Shown: in pieces, positions 1-6,145 of the stretch
How the letters are laid out: each line of letters starts with the position of its first letter
Position numbering within the stretch: position 1 is the stretch's first letter
DNA from: Candidatus Competibacteraceae bacterium
GTDB taxonomy: Bacteria > Pseudomonadota > Gammaproteobacteria > Competibacterales > Competibacteraceae
Length of the DNA: 17,584 nucleotides
Reading direction: 5' to 3'
Assembly: GCA_003527885.1 (NCBI GenBank)
Contig: DPWB01000395.1
Span: 1-17,584 of the forward strand
The notes under the pieces: generated by a model
Database searches by the model: none
What the model saw: the letters and a program-made list of their open reading frames with translations, nothing else
Told to the model about the DNA's origin: nothing
Translations under genes and position numbers: made by a program

Positions 1-137
1 CGGATGTAGTGCTTGCGCATCCGGCCGGAAATATGCGCCGTAACCACATGACCGTTTTCCAATTTTACCCTGAACATGGTGTTAGGCAGGGTATCGACTA
101 CGGTGCCTTCCATTTCGATATGGTCTTCTTTCGACAT
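1..137 (-). CDS. infA: Translation initiation factor IF-1 (5' part of gene)
   Basis: IF-1 is a small OB-fold protein that occupies the 30S A site during initiation. The visible 45 codons read [19 protein letters not shown] and continue through [17 protein letters not shown] and RMRKHYIR, which is the near-invariant IF-1 sequence. The rest of the gene, about 27 codons, lies beyond the left edge. ATG at 137 is preceded by GAGG with 5 nt spacing, which fixes the start. The gene diverges from the flavodoxin-led run. The short gap of about 100 bp between the two starts must hold both promoters, but I see no convincing boxes. Identification is very secure; only the 3' end is missing. Confidence 0.97.
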   Translation of the reverse strand, partial: MSKEDHIEMEGTVVDTLPNTMFRVKLENGHVVTAHISGRMRKHYI

Positions 138-236
138 ACTACCTCGCTGATCAACCGTTCTTAGCTACTGTAAAAGACCCGCAACCATAGCGGAAATTCC
201 GTGGCGCGGCAAGTACATGACCGGAAGGATGCTGCC

Positions 237-704
237 GTGACCGGACCGCGCAAACACCTGTTGATCGTTTACCATTCCCAGACCGGCCATACCCGAGCCA
301 TGGCCAGGGCAACGCTGCGCGGCGCGCGGCGGGTGATTGAGGTCGAAACGCGACTGAAAATGGCGCTGCGGGCCGGTCTGGACGATTTGTTGTGGGCGCA
401 CGGCTTGTTGCTGGGCACGCCGGAGAATTTTGGCTATATGTCCGGGGCGCTGAAAAATTTTTTGGATCGCACCTATTATCCGGCCCAAGGGCAGATCGGC
501 GGCCTGCCGTATGCCGTGTTCGTCAGCGCCGGGAATGACGGAACCGGAGCTTTGAACAGCATCGAGCGCATCGCGCGCGGCTACCCGCTAAAACCGGTCT
601 GCGATCCGGTCATCGCCCGCGGCGAGCTGAACGCCGCTATTTTGCAGTCTTGCGAGGAGTTGGGCGAAACCATGGCTTCGGGGGTGGCGTGGGGAGTCTT
701 TTGA
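237..704 (+). CDS. Flavodoxin family protein (FMN-binding oxidoreductase)
   Basis: About 155 residues, a typical single-domain flavodoxin fold that binds FMN. After strand 1 (HLLIVYH) comes the phosphate loop HSQTGHT at residues 13-19. A second FMN-contact segment, GTPENFGYMSGALKNFLDR, follows near the middle, as in WrbA/NADPH-dependent FMN reductase relatives. I chose GTG at 237 because GGAAGG stands 7-8 nt upstream. An earlier in-frame GTG at 201 would add 12 poorly conserved residues and has no such site. The partner and substrate cannot be read from the sequence. It leads a co-directional run with mtgA, a SelW-like protein and dsbB, so a thiol or envelope redox role is possible but inferred. 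Family assignment is confident; no specific gene name is justified. Confidence 0.85.
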   Translation: MTGPRKHLLIVYHSQTGHTRAMARATLRGARRVIEVETRLKMALRAGLDDLLWAHGLLLGTPENFGYMSGALKNFLDRTYYPAQGQIGGLPYAVFVSAGNDGTGALNSIERIARGYPLKPVCDPVIARGELNAAILQSCEELGETMASGVAWGVF

Positions 705-1465
705 GGAAACGGCGGTGGAGGTGGCCGCTCCGTTTCAACGCCGCCCGACGGCAGCCCGCGGCAAAACCGGGCAGAGGGGTCCGGCTCTGGCGGGGGCTCT
801 GGCGCGGGTCGGCGGGCTTTGTGGCGGCTTCGGTGTTGTTGGTTCTGGCGCTGCGCTGGTTGCCGTTGCCGGCGTCGAGCGTGATCGTCCAGAACGGAAT
901 CAAGGCGTGGTGGGCGGGGCAGGGCGGTGCGGTTCGCTACGACTGGACACCGTGGACGGCCATCTCGCCCTATGCCGCGCTGGCGGTGATCGCCGGGGAA
1001 GACCAACGGTTTCCCGCGCATCACGGTTTCGACCTCGTGGAAATTCGGGAGGCGCTGGACGGTCAGGAAGAAGGCCGACCGTTGCGCGGCGCCAGCACCA
1101 TCAGCCAGCAGGTGGCCAAAAACCTGTTTCTCTGGTCGGGGCGCAGTTTCATCCGCAAGGGCCTGGAGGCGTGGTTCACCGTGCTGTTGGAACTGCTCTG
1201 GCCCAAACAACGGATTCTGGAAGTTTATTTGAACGTCGCCGAGTTCGGGGATTATACCTTCGGGGTGGGAGCGGCCAGCCGGCGTTTTTTCAACAAGCCA
1301 GCGGCTCGCTTGACGGCCGGCGAGGCCGTGCGACTGGCGGCGGTGTTGCCCAATCCAGTGCGTTACCGGGTGGATAAGCCGTCCGCTTACGTGGTAAAAC
1401 GCCAGCGGTGGATCGAGCGGCAGATGGAGCAATTGGGCGGTGTGGCCTATCTCGACAAGCTGTGA
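701..1465 (+). CDS. mtgA: Monofunctional biosynthetic peptidoglycan transglycosylase
   Basis: GT51 glycosyltransferase that polymerises lipid II into glycan strands at the periplasmic face of the inner membrane, without a transpeptidase domain. A basic N-terminus is followed by one membrane segment (about residues 36-56). The GT51 signature EDQRFPAHHGFD starts with the catalytic Glu at about residue 100. GASTISQQVAKNLFLW follows, then RKGLEAW, ILEVYLNVAEFG and LAAVLPNP, all matching E. coli MtgA in order and length (about 242 residues there, 254 here). The start is uncertain. TTG at 701 overlaps the flavodoxin stop (TTGA) and has GGGGAG just upstream. GTG 689 and TTG 650 are alternatives that would only extend the cytoplasmic tail. 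Translational coupling to the flavodoxin gene is likely. Confidence 0.93.
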   Translation: MRKRRWRWPLRFNAARRQPAAKPGRGVRLWRGLWRGSAGFVAASVLLVLALRWLPLPASSVIVQNGIKAWWAGQGGAVRYDWTPWTAISPYAALAVIAGEDQRFPAHHGFDLVEIREALDGQEEGRPLRGASTISQQVAKNLFLWSGRSFIRKGLEAWFTVLLELLWPKQRILEVYLNVAEFGDYTFGVGAASRRFFNKPAARLTAGEAVRLAAVLPNPVRYRVDKPSAYVVKRQRWIERQMEQLGGVAYLDKL

Positions 1466-1476
1466 AGGGCGCAAAT

Positions 1477-1758
1477 ATGGAACCGAAACCGCGGGTGAGC
1501 ATCACCTATTGCACGCAATGCCGGTGGCTGTTGCGTGCCGCGTGGCTGGCGCAGGAACTGCTGACCACCTTCGAGGACGAGTTGGGGGAAGTGGCGCTGC
1601 GACCCGGTACGGGCGGCGTTTTCGAGATCCGGCTGGCGGACGAGCGCGTGGTCTGGTCGCGCCAACAAGAAGGGCGCTTTCCCGAGGCCAAGGAAGTCAA
1701 GCAGCGAGTCCGCGATCTGATCGCGCCGGAGCGGTCGTTGGGTCATTCGGATCGCTGA
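1477..1758 (+). CDS. SelT/SelW/SelH (Rdx) family thioredoxin-like protein
   Basis: Small protein of 93 residues. It opens VSITYCTQCRWLLRAAWLAQ, the Rdx-family N-terminus, with a CxxC redox motif at Cys12-Cys15 where eukaryotic SelW has Cys-x-x-Sec. The middle part, LRPGTGGVFEIR followed by VVWSRQQEGRFPEAKEVKQRVRD, matches the GGxFEI and FPexkelKqrvRD segments of bacterial members. Cytosolic; a thioredoxin-like fold with a probable thiol-redox role, though the physiological substrate of bacterial Rdx proteins is not settled. ATG at 1477 has GAAGGG about 7 nt upstream and lies 11 nt after the mtgA stop. The next gene is dsbB, so two thiol-redox genes are adjacent. Family is confident, function is not. 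Confidence 0.88.
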   Translation: MEPKPRVSITYCTQCRWLLRAAWLAQELLTTFEDELGEVALRPGTGGVFEIRLADERVVWSRQQEGRFPEAKEVKQRVRDLIAPERSLGHSDR

Positions 1759-1790
1759 ATCTTCAACGTTCAAGTGCTGGTGGGATGGTC

Positions 1791-2324
1791 ATGCGGGATT
1801 CTTCAGTAACGGACGCCGCTGCCGAAGGTGTTGGCGGGTTGTCCCGGCGCTGGCTGAACGCGCTGGGTTTTCTGGGATGCGCGCTCGCTTTGGGTTACGC
1901 CTATTACGCCCAGTACGGTCAGGGCGTCGAGCCGTGTCCGTTATGTATTTTTCAGCGGCTGGCGCTGGTGGCGGTCGCGGTGGTGTTTTTGGCGGCGGCG
2001 ATTCACAATCCGCGAGAGGTGGGTGCTAGGGTCTATGGCGTGCTGATCGATCTGGCGGCGACCGTCGGCATGGTGGTTGCGGCCCGCCATGTGTGGCTGC
2101 AACATTTGCCGCCCGACCAAGCGCCGCGTTGCGGCCCCAGCTTGGATTACCTGCTGCAAACCTTTCCGCTCGGCGAGGCGCTGCGGGAAGTGCTGACCGG
2201 TTCCGGCGAATGCGCCAAGGTCGATTGGACCTTGCTGGGAATGAGTGTGCCGGTATGGAATTTAGCGTTATTTTTCAGTTTGGGCGTGATCGGGTTGCTG
2301 GGTAACTGGCGGTTGCGGCGCTGA
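1791..2324 (+). CDS. dsbB: Disulfide bond formation protein B
   Basis: Inner-membrane quinone reductase that reoxidises periplasmic DsbA and passes electrons to ubiquinone or menaquinone. 177 residues with four hydrophobic segments (roughly 23-42, 57-72, 82-101 and 152-171). The first periplasmic pair is CPLC (Cys49, Cys52), directly followed by FQR with the conserved quinone-site Arg56. The second pair is Cys114 (RCGPSLDYLL) and Cys141 (GECAKVDW). All four catalytic cysteines of E. coli DsbB are present in order. ATG 1791 is preferred over ATG 1785 because GGTGGGA ends 5 nt before it. It ends the plus-strand run and a weak hairpin terminator follows. No dsbA is in the window. Confidence 0.93.
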   Translation: MRDSSVTDAAAEGVGGLSRRWLNALGFLGCALALGYAYYAQYGQGVEPCPLCIFQRLALVAVAVVFLAAAIHNPREVGARVYGVLIDLAATVGMVVAARHVWLQHLPPDQAPRCGPSLDYLLQTFPLGEALREVLTGSGECAKVDWTLLGMSVPVWNLALFFSLGVIGLLGNWRLRR

Positions 2325-2346
2325 ATCCCACCGTGCGAGCTGAAGG

Positions 2347-2368
2347 AAAGGCTCTTTTAGGGCCTTTT
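2347..2368 (+). terminator. Weak intrinsic terminator after dsbB
   Basis: AAAGGCTC pairs with GGGCCTTT (eight pairs, one T-G wobble) around a TTTTA loop, and the 3' arm runs into TTTT. It lies 23 nt after the dsbB stop, where the flavodoxin-mtgA-Rdx-dsbB transcript would be expected to end. The stem is short, so efficiency is uncertain. Confidence 0.45.
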
Positions 2369-2478
2369 GACTGTTTGGGTGCGTCAGGTCGGATGCGCGG
2401 TGGGTTTGGGATCTGGAAATTCCACCCCGGCCGTAAATCTCGGCGAGTTGCGGCGTGCAGTCGAGCGTTCGGCCGACC

Positions 2479-2497
2479 GGGACATAATCTCTGTCCC
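2479..2497. other. Perfect small hairpin downstream of hemL
   Basis: GGGACA, seven unpaired bases and TGTCCC form a perfect six-pair stem 9 nt past the hemL stop on the minus-strand side. There is no T-run in either direction, so it may be a processing or stabilising hairpin, or the end of a dispersed element, rather than an intrinsic terminator. The rest of the 2325-2505 gap has no supportable gene. Confidence 0.35.
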
Positions 2498-2505
2498 CCA
2501 AATCG

Positions 2506-3783
2506 TCAGATGCGCGCGAAAACTTGGCGGGCGGCGCTGAGGGTGGCGTCAATATCGGCGTCGGTATGGGCCGAGGACAGAAATCCCGCCTCAAAAGCGG
2601 AGGGCGCCAAGTAAACCCCTTCCGCGAGCATCCCGTGAAAGAACGCCTTGAACCGTTCGACATCGCAGGCGACCGCTTGTGCGTAGGTGGTGACCGGCTC
2701 TTCCGTGAAAAACACGCCAAACATTCCACCGACCGCATTCGTCGTCAGCGGTACGCCCGCTTCACGGGCGGCGGCGATTAGCCCATCGCACAGTTGTCGG
2801 GTTTTGGCCGCCAGACGGTCGTGGAAGCCGGGCGCGGCGATCAAGTCCAGCGTCGCCAGCCCCGCCGCCATCGCCACCGGATTGCCCGACAGGGTGCCGG
2901 CTTGATAGATCGGCCCAAGCGGGGCCAGTTTTTCCATGATCGCCCGCCGCCCGCCGAACGCGCCGACCGGCATCCCGCCGCCGATGATCTTGCCGAGCGT
3001 GGTGAGATCGGGCTTGACGCCATAGAGCGCCTGCGCGCCCCCCGGCGCAACCCTAAAGCCGGTCATCACCTCATCGAAAATCAGCACGCTGCCATAACGG
3101 TCACAAAGCTCGCGCAAGCCCGCCAGAAAACCGGGCGCGGGCGGAATGCAGTTCATATTGCCGGCAACCGGTTCGACGATGACCGCGGCGATTTCCTGAC
3201 CCTTCGCCGCAAACGCCTCTTGGACTTGCGACAAATCGTTAAAGTTGAGGGTCATGGTATAAGCCGCCAGCGCTGCCGGTACGCCGGGCGAGGTCGGCAC
3301 GCCCAAAGTCAGCGCGCCGGACCCGGCCTTGATCAGCAGCGAATCGGAATGGCCGTGATAGCAGCCCTCGAATTTGATCAGCGTGTTGCGAGAGCTAAAG
3401 CCACGCGCCAGCCGGATGGCGCTCATGGTGGCTTCGGTGCCGGAACTGCACATCCGCACCAGCTCCATGGACGGTACCAACGCTTGAACAGTGCGCGCCA
3501 TCACGGTCTCGATGGCGGTGGGCGCGCCGAAGCTCAGGCCGTCGGCGGCCGCTGCCTGAACGGCGCGAACCACGGCGGGATGCGCGTGGCCGGCGATCAT
3601 CGGCCCCCAGGAGCCGACATAATCGATGTAACGGCGGTCGTCCTCATCGTACAGATACGCGCCCGCGCCGCGTTTGAAAAAAACGGGTGTCCCGCCGACG
3701 CCGCGAAAGGCCCGAACCGGCGAATTGACACCGCCGGGGATATAGCGTCGCGCGTCGTCGAACAAGATTTTAGAGCGGCTCAT
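2506..3783 (-). CDS. hemL: Glutamate-1-semialdehyde 2,1-aminomutase
   Basis: PLP enzyme that converts glutamate-1-semialdehyde to 5-aminolevulinate, the last step of the C5 route into tetrapyrrole synthesis. 425 residues (E. coli 426). Diagnostic segments: [12 protein letters not shown] near the N-terminus, [16 protein letters not shown] (112-127), [32 protein letters not shown], and [18 protein letters not shown] with the PLP-binding Lys265 at the same number as in E. coli. ATG at 3783 has GAGGA 8 nt upstream; a TTG at 3798 lacks such a site. The gene starts 11 nt after the thiE stop, so thiD-thiE-hemL is very probably one transcript. That arrangement occurs in other gammaproteobacteria. Cytosolic. 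Confidence 0.97.
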   Translation of the reverse strand: MSRSKILFDDARRYIPGGVNSPVRAFRGVGGTPVFFKRGAGAYLYDEDDRRYIDYVGSWGPMIAGHAHPAVVRAVQAAAADGLSFGAPTAIETVMARTVQALVPSMELVRMCSSGTEATMSAIRLARGFSSRNTLIKFEGCYHGHSDSLLIKAGSGALTLGVPTSPGVPAALAAYTMTLNFNDLSQVQEAFAAKGQEIAAVIVEPVAGNMNCIPPAPGFLAGLRELCDRYGSVLIFDEVMTGFRVAPGGAQALYGVKPDLTTLGKIIGGGMPVGAFGGRRAIMEKLAPLGPIYQAGTLSGNPVAMAAGLATLDLIAAPGFHDRLAAKTRQLCDGLIAAAREAGVPLTTNAVGGMFGVFFTEEPVTTYAQAVACDVERFKAFFHGMLAEGVYLAPSAFEAGFLSSAHTDADIDATLSAARQVFARI

Positions 3784-3794
3784 GGCAGTCGTCC

Positions 3795-4421
3795 TCAAGT
3801 GAATAGCGCGGCGAAGCGGCGGGCTGCGTCCCGGATATCGGGCTGGGCGAATAGCGCGCTGACCACCGCTAAAGCGTCGGCGCCGGCGTCCAGCAGTGTG
3901 GGCGCATTGTCTGGCGTGATGCCGCCGATGGCGACGACGGGCACCTTCAAGCTGACTTTGGCTTCCCGCAGCAGGCCGAGAGGCGCGCGAATTTCGTCGG
4001 GTTTGGTGGGCGATGGGAAAAACGCGCCAAACGCCACGTAATCTGCGCCGGCCCGTTCGGCGTCTAGCGCCAGGGCCAAGCAGTCATAGCAGGACACTCC
4101 AATCAGCGCCGCCTCTCCCAACCGAGCGCGGGCCGTTGCGAAAGCGGGATCATTTCGGCCGATGTGAACGCCCGCCGCGCCGACTTGAGCGGCCAGCTCC
4201 ACGTCGTCATTGACGATCAATGGGACCTGATGACGCCGGCATAACCGGTTCAAGCCGTGCGCTTGGGCCAGCCGCCGGCCACCGTCCCCGCTTTTGTCGC
4301 GATATTGGACCGAGCGAGCGCCGCCCAAGATCGCCTGCTCGACCGCCGCTAGCAGCCGCTCGTCGGGCAGCAACACGGCATCGGTGATCGCGTAAAGCCC
4401 TCGGCAGGCCGTTTTATTCAT
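3795..4421 (-). CDS. thiE: Thiamine-phosphate synthase
   Basis: Joins 4-amino-5-hydroxymethyl-2-methylpyrimidine diphosphate to the thiazole phosphate to give thiamine monophosphate. 208 residues with the TIM-barrel motifs of the family: LYAITD at the N-terminus, [46 protein letters not shown] and [14 protein letters not shown] at 4421 overlaps the thiD stop as ATGA and has GGAG 7 nt upstream, so it is probably translationally coupled to thiD. The downstream neighbour is hemL. I see no TPP riboswitch (no CTGAGA plus ACCCTTTGAA-type core) ahead of the thiD start, so control may be by promoter or absent. Confidence 0.95.
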   Translation of the reverse strand: MNKTACRGLYAITDAVLLPDERLLAAVEQAILGGARSVQYRDKSGDGGRRLAQAHGLNRLCRRHQVPLIVNDDVELAAQVGAAGVHIGRNDPAFATARARLGEAALIGVSCYDCLALALDAERAGADYVAFGAFFPSPTKPDEIRAPLGLLREAKVSLKVPVVAIGGITPDNAPTLLDAGADALAVVSALFAQPDIRDAARRFAALFT

Positions 4422-5248
4422 GGCCGATCTCCGCGAGTGGCGGCCCAAAACAGGCGGTTGGGCAGCCGTTGTCCGCCGCCCGCCCTATAACCGGCCTCCA
4501 GCGACCGCCACGTATAATCCTGCGCTTTATGGAGGGCGGACAGCGGGGTGCTTGAGTGCAGTTCGTGGCCTTGGGCGAGCAAAGCCGCGATGGCGGCGGC
4601 CAAAGTGCAGCCGGAACCGTGGTAGCTGTCCGGCAGGCGCGGCCAGCGAAAGGTATCCAGCAACCGGTTATTGCCGTAGAGGTTGTTGGTGACCTCGTCG
4701 CTCGGTTCGTGTCCGCCGGTGATCAGGACATATTGACAGCCGCGCGCCAGCAAGGCCATGGCGCAGGCGTTCAGCGTATCCGCTTCGGGGGCCAGCCGGC
4801 GAGCCTCGATGCTGTTGGGGGTGAGAACGGTGGTCAGCGGCAGCAGCAGGGTTTGAACGGCCTCGATCAGGCCCTTGTTGGCCAGTTCGGTGCCGCCGCC
4901 CGCCGTCAGCACCGGATCGAGCACCACGGGTATCCGGGGATGGGCGGTCAGCAGGGTATGAAGGGCGGCGGCATTCTCCGCGCTACCGATCACGCCGATC
5001 TTGAAGGCCGCAACCGGCATATCGTTCAGGACCGCGTTCGCCTGGGCCAGTACCAGCTTGGAAGCGACGGGCAGTAGCGCCTTGACGTTGTGGGTATCCT
5101 GTACGGTCAGGGCCGTGACCACGGGCGCGGGGTGACAGCCCAGACTGACGAGCGTTTCGATATCGGCACAGAGGCCAGCGCCGCCGCTAGGGTCGTTCCC
5201 CGCCAGCGTCATGACCACCGGAATAAAGGCCGGGTTTACAGGGATCAA
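4418..5248 (-). CDS. thiD: Hydroxymethylpyrimidine / phosphomethylpyrimidine kinase
   Basis: Ribokinase-fold kinase that phosphorylates HMP and then HMP-phosphate, supplying the pyrimidine half of thiamine. About 276 residues. Motifs: LAGNDPSGGAGLCADIETL at the N-terminus (the family GxDxSGGAG substrate loop), VTALTVQDT, FKIGVIGS, VLDPVL near 110, LTPNSIEARRL, LITGGH and the anion-hole HGSGCTLAAAIA with catalytic-loop Cys214. The start is a TTG at 5248, chosen because AGGAG sits 7 nt upstream; the open frame continues upstream for about 168 codons without family similarity or a good site. It ends in the ATGA overlap with thiE. It is divergent from the rubredoxin across about 144 bp. Confidence 0.94.
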   Translation of the reverse strand: MIPVNPAFIPVVMTLAGNDPSGGAGLCADIETLVSLGCHPAPVVTALTVQDTHNVKALLPVASKLVLAQANAVLNDMPVAAFKIGVIGSAENAAALHTLLTAHPRIPVVLDPVLTAGGGTELANKGLIEAVQTLLLPLTTVLTPNSIEARRLAPEADTLNACAMALLARGCQYVLITGGHEPSDEVTNNLYGNNRLLDTFRWPRLPDSYHGSGCTLAAAIAALLAQGHELHSSTPLSALHKAQDYTWRSLEAGYRAGGGQRLPNRLFWAATRGDRP

Positions 5249-5392
5249 GCCGGAACTCCTGAGTCGGGGGGTTGATTGCGTAGTGGGCTGAATTCTAACA
5301 AACATCATGGGTTTTTCGGGATTCGTCGGCGTGGGACAATACCGCCCGCGTAAGCCGCCGCAAAACCACTGTAATCGGAAATTACGACTGAT

Positions 5393-5557
5393 ATGAAGAA
5401 ATACATGTGCTTGATTTGTGGGTTTATTTATGATGAGGCAAAGGGTTGGCCCGAGGATGGCATCCCGCCGGGAACCCCTTGGGACGAGGTGCCGCTGACG
5501 TGGACCTGCCCGGAATGTGGCGCGACCAAGGATGATTTCGAGATGGTGGAGATTTGA
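5393..5557 (+). CDS. Rubredoxin
   Basis: 54-residue mononuclear iron electron carrier. Two CxxC knuckles bind the iron: Cys6-Cys9 in [12 protein letters not shown] and Cys39-Cys42 in [13 protein letters not shown]. Between them are the typical rubredoxin residues [17 protein letters not shown]. Length and spacing are those of the standard 52-55 residue family. The ATG at 5393 has no strong ribosome site (only GGAA about 11 nt upstream), so initiation may be weak. The stop is 13 nt before the macrodomain gene. A rubredoxin divergent from thiD is a neighbourhood I recall from other gammaproteobacteria, which supports vertical inheritance. The electron-transfer partner is unknown. Confidence 0.96.
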   Translation: MKKYMCLICGFIYDEAKGWPEDGIPPGTPWDEVPLTWTCPECGATKDDFEMVEI

Positions 5558-5570
5558 CCGGAGCACCGAC

Positions 5571-6092
5571 ATGGCGGCGGCCGCCGGGCGAATCGAGCTT
5601 GTTTCGAACGACATTACCCGGTTGCGGGTGGATGCTGTCGTCAACGCCGCCAACCGCTCGTTGCTGGGCGGCGGCGGAGTCGATGGCGCCATCCATCGCG
5701 CCGCCGGCCCGGAACTGTTGGCCGAGTGCCGCGCCCTGAAAGGTTGTGACACCGGTCAGGCCAAGATCACGCGCGGTTACCGCTTGCCGGCGCGTTACGT
5801 CATTCACACGGTCGGCCCGATCTGGGGAGGCGGTGACCGAGGCGAACCGGAATTGCTGGCGTCTTGCTATCGCAACAGCCTCAAGCTGGCGGTGGAAAAC
5901 GGCGTGCGCACCCTGGCGTTTCCCGCTATCAGTTGCGGCGTGTACGGCTATCCGCTCGCGGAGGCGGCGCGGATCGCGCTGCGGGAAGTCCGGGCGTTCC
6001 TGGCCGGCGACGAGCAACTCGAGACGGTATATCTGGTTTGTGTTGGCGAGGAGGTGCGGGACGCTTACCGGCGGGCGCTGCAAGAAGGGTGA
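5571..6092 (+). CDS. Macrodomain protein, YmdB-like O-acetyl-ADP-ribose deacetylase
   Basis: 173-residue single macrodomain, predicted to bind ADP-ribose and hydrolyse O-acetyl-ADP-ribose or mono-ADP-ribosyl esters. It follows E. coli YmdB along its length: [16 protein letters not shown], the loop [39 protein letters not shown], and [12 protein letters not shown] (loop 2). The Asn of VNAAN and the Asp of GGVDGAI, thought to be catalytic in MacroD-type enzymes, are both present. ATG 5571 has GGAG 8 nt upstream. It directly follows rubredoxin, so the two are probably co-transcribed. No ADP-ribosyltransferase partner is visible nearby, which argues against a DarTG-type toxin system. Confidence 0.92.
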   Translation: MAAAAGRIELVSNDITRLRVDAVVNAANRSLLGGGGVDGAIHRAAGPELLAECRALKGCDTGQAKITRGYRLPARYVIHTVGPIWGGGDRGEPELLASCYRNSLKLAVENGVRTLAFPAISCGVYGYPLAEAARIALREVRAFLAGDEQLETVYLVCVGEEVRDAYRRALQEG

Positions 6093-6108
6093 GCGACCGA
6101 TCTTGCAA

Positions 6109-6138
6109 GGCGCGGGCCGCCCCCCCCCGGCCCGCGCC
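6109..6138. terminator. Very stable GC hairpin with a C9 loop between convergent genes
   Basis: GGCGCGGGCC pairs perfectly with GGCCCGCGCC (ten G-C pairs) around the loop GCCCCCCCCC. It lies between the stops of the macrodomain gene and the minus-strand EF-G-like gene, where transcripts converge. There is no T-tract on either side, so it is not a classical intrinsic terminator. It could block RNA polymerase, protect 3' ends or mark a Rho-dependent end. The nine-C run should be prone to length changes. Confidence 0.5.
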
Positions 6139-6145
6139 CGAGCGA

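Noticed and set aside
2794..4041. A 415-codon plus-strand frame opposite hemL and thiE
   Set aside because: High GC creates long antisense frames; its product is Arg/His/Gly-rich with no recognisable domain, while hemL and thiE on the other strand are certain.
5249..5392. TPP riboswitch ahead of thiD
   Set aside because: I looked for the conserved CTGAGA and ACCCTTTGAACCTGAT-type blocks on the minus strand and found neither.
4418..5752. A 444-codon open frame that would give ThiD a 168-residue N-terminal extension
   Set aside because: The extension runs antisense through rubredoxin and the macrodomain gene, has no family similarity, and a TTG with AGGAG at 5248 starts exactly where ThiD similarity begins.
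5571..6092. Macrodomain as the antitoxin of a DarTG-like ADP-ribosylation toxin system
   Set aside because: The neighbour is rubredoxin, not a DarT-type transferase, and the sequence is YmdB-like rather than DarG-like.
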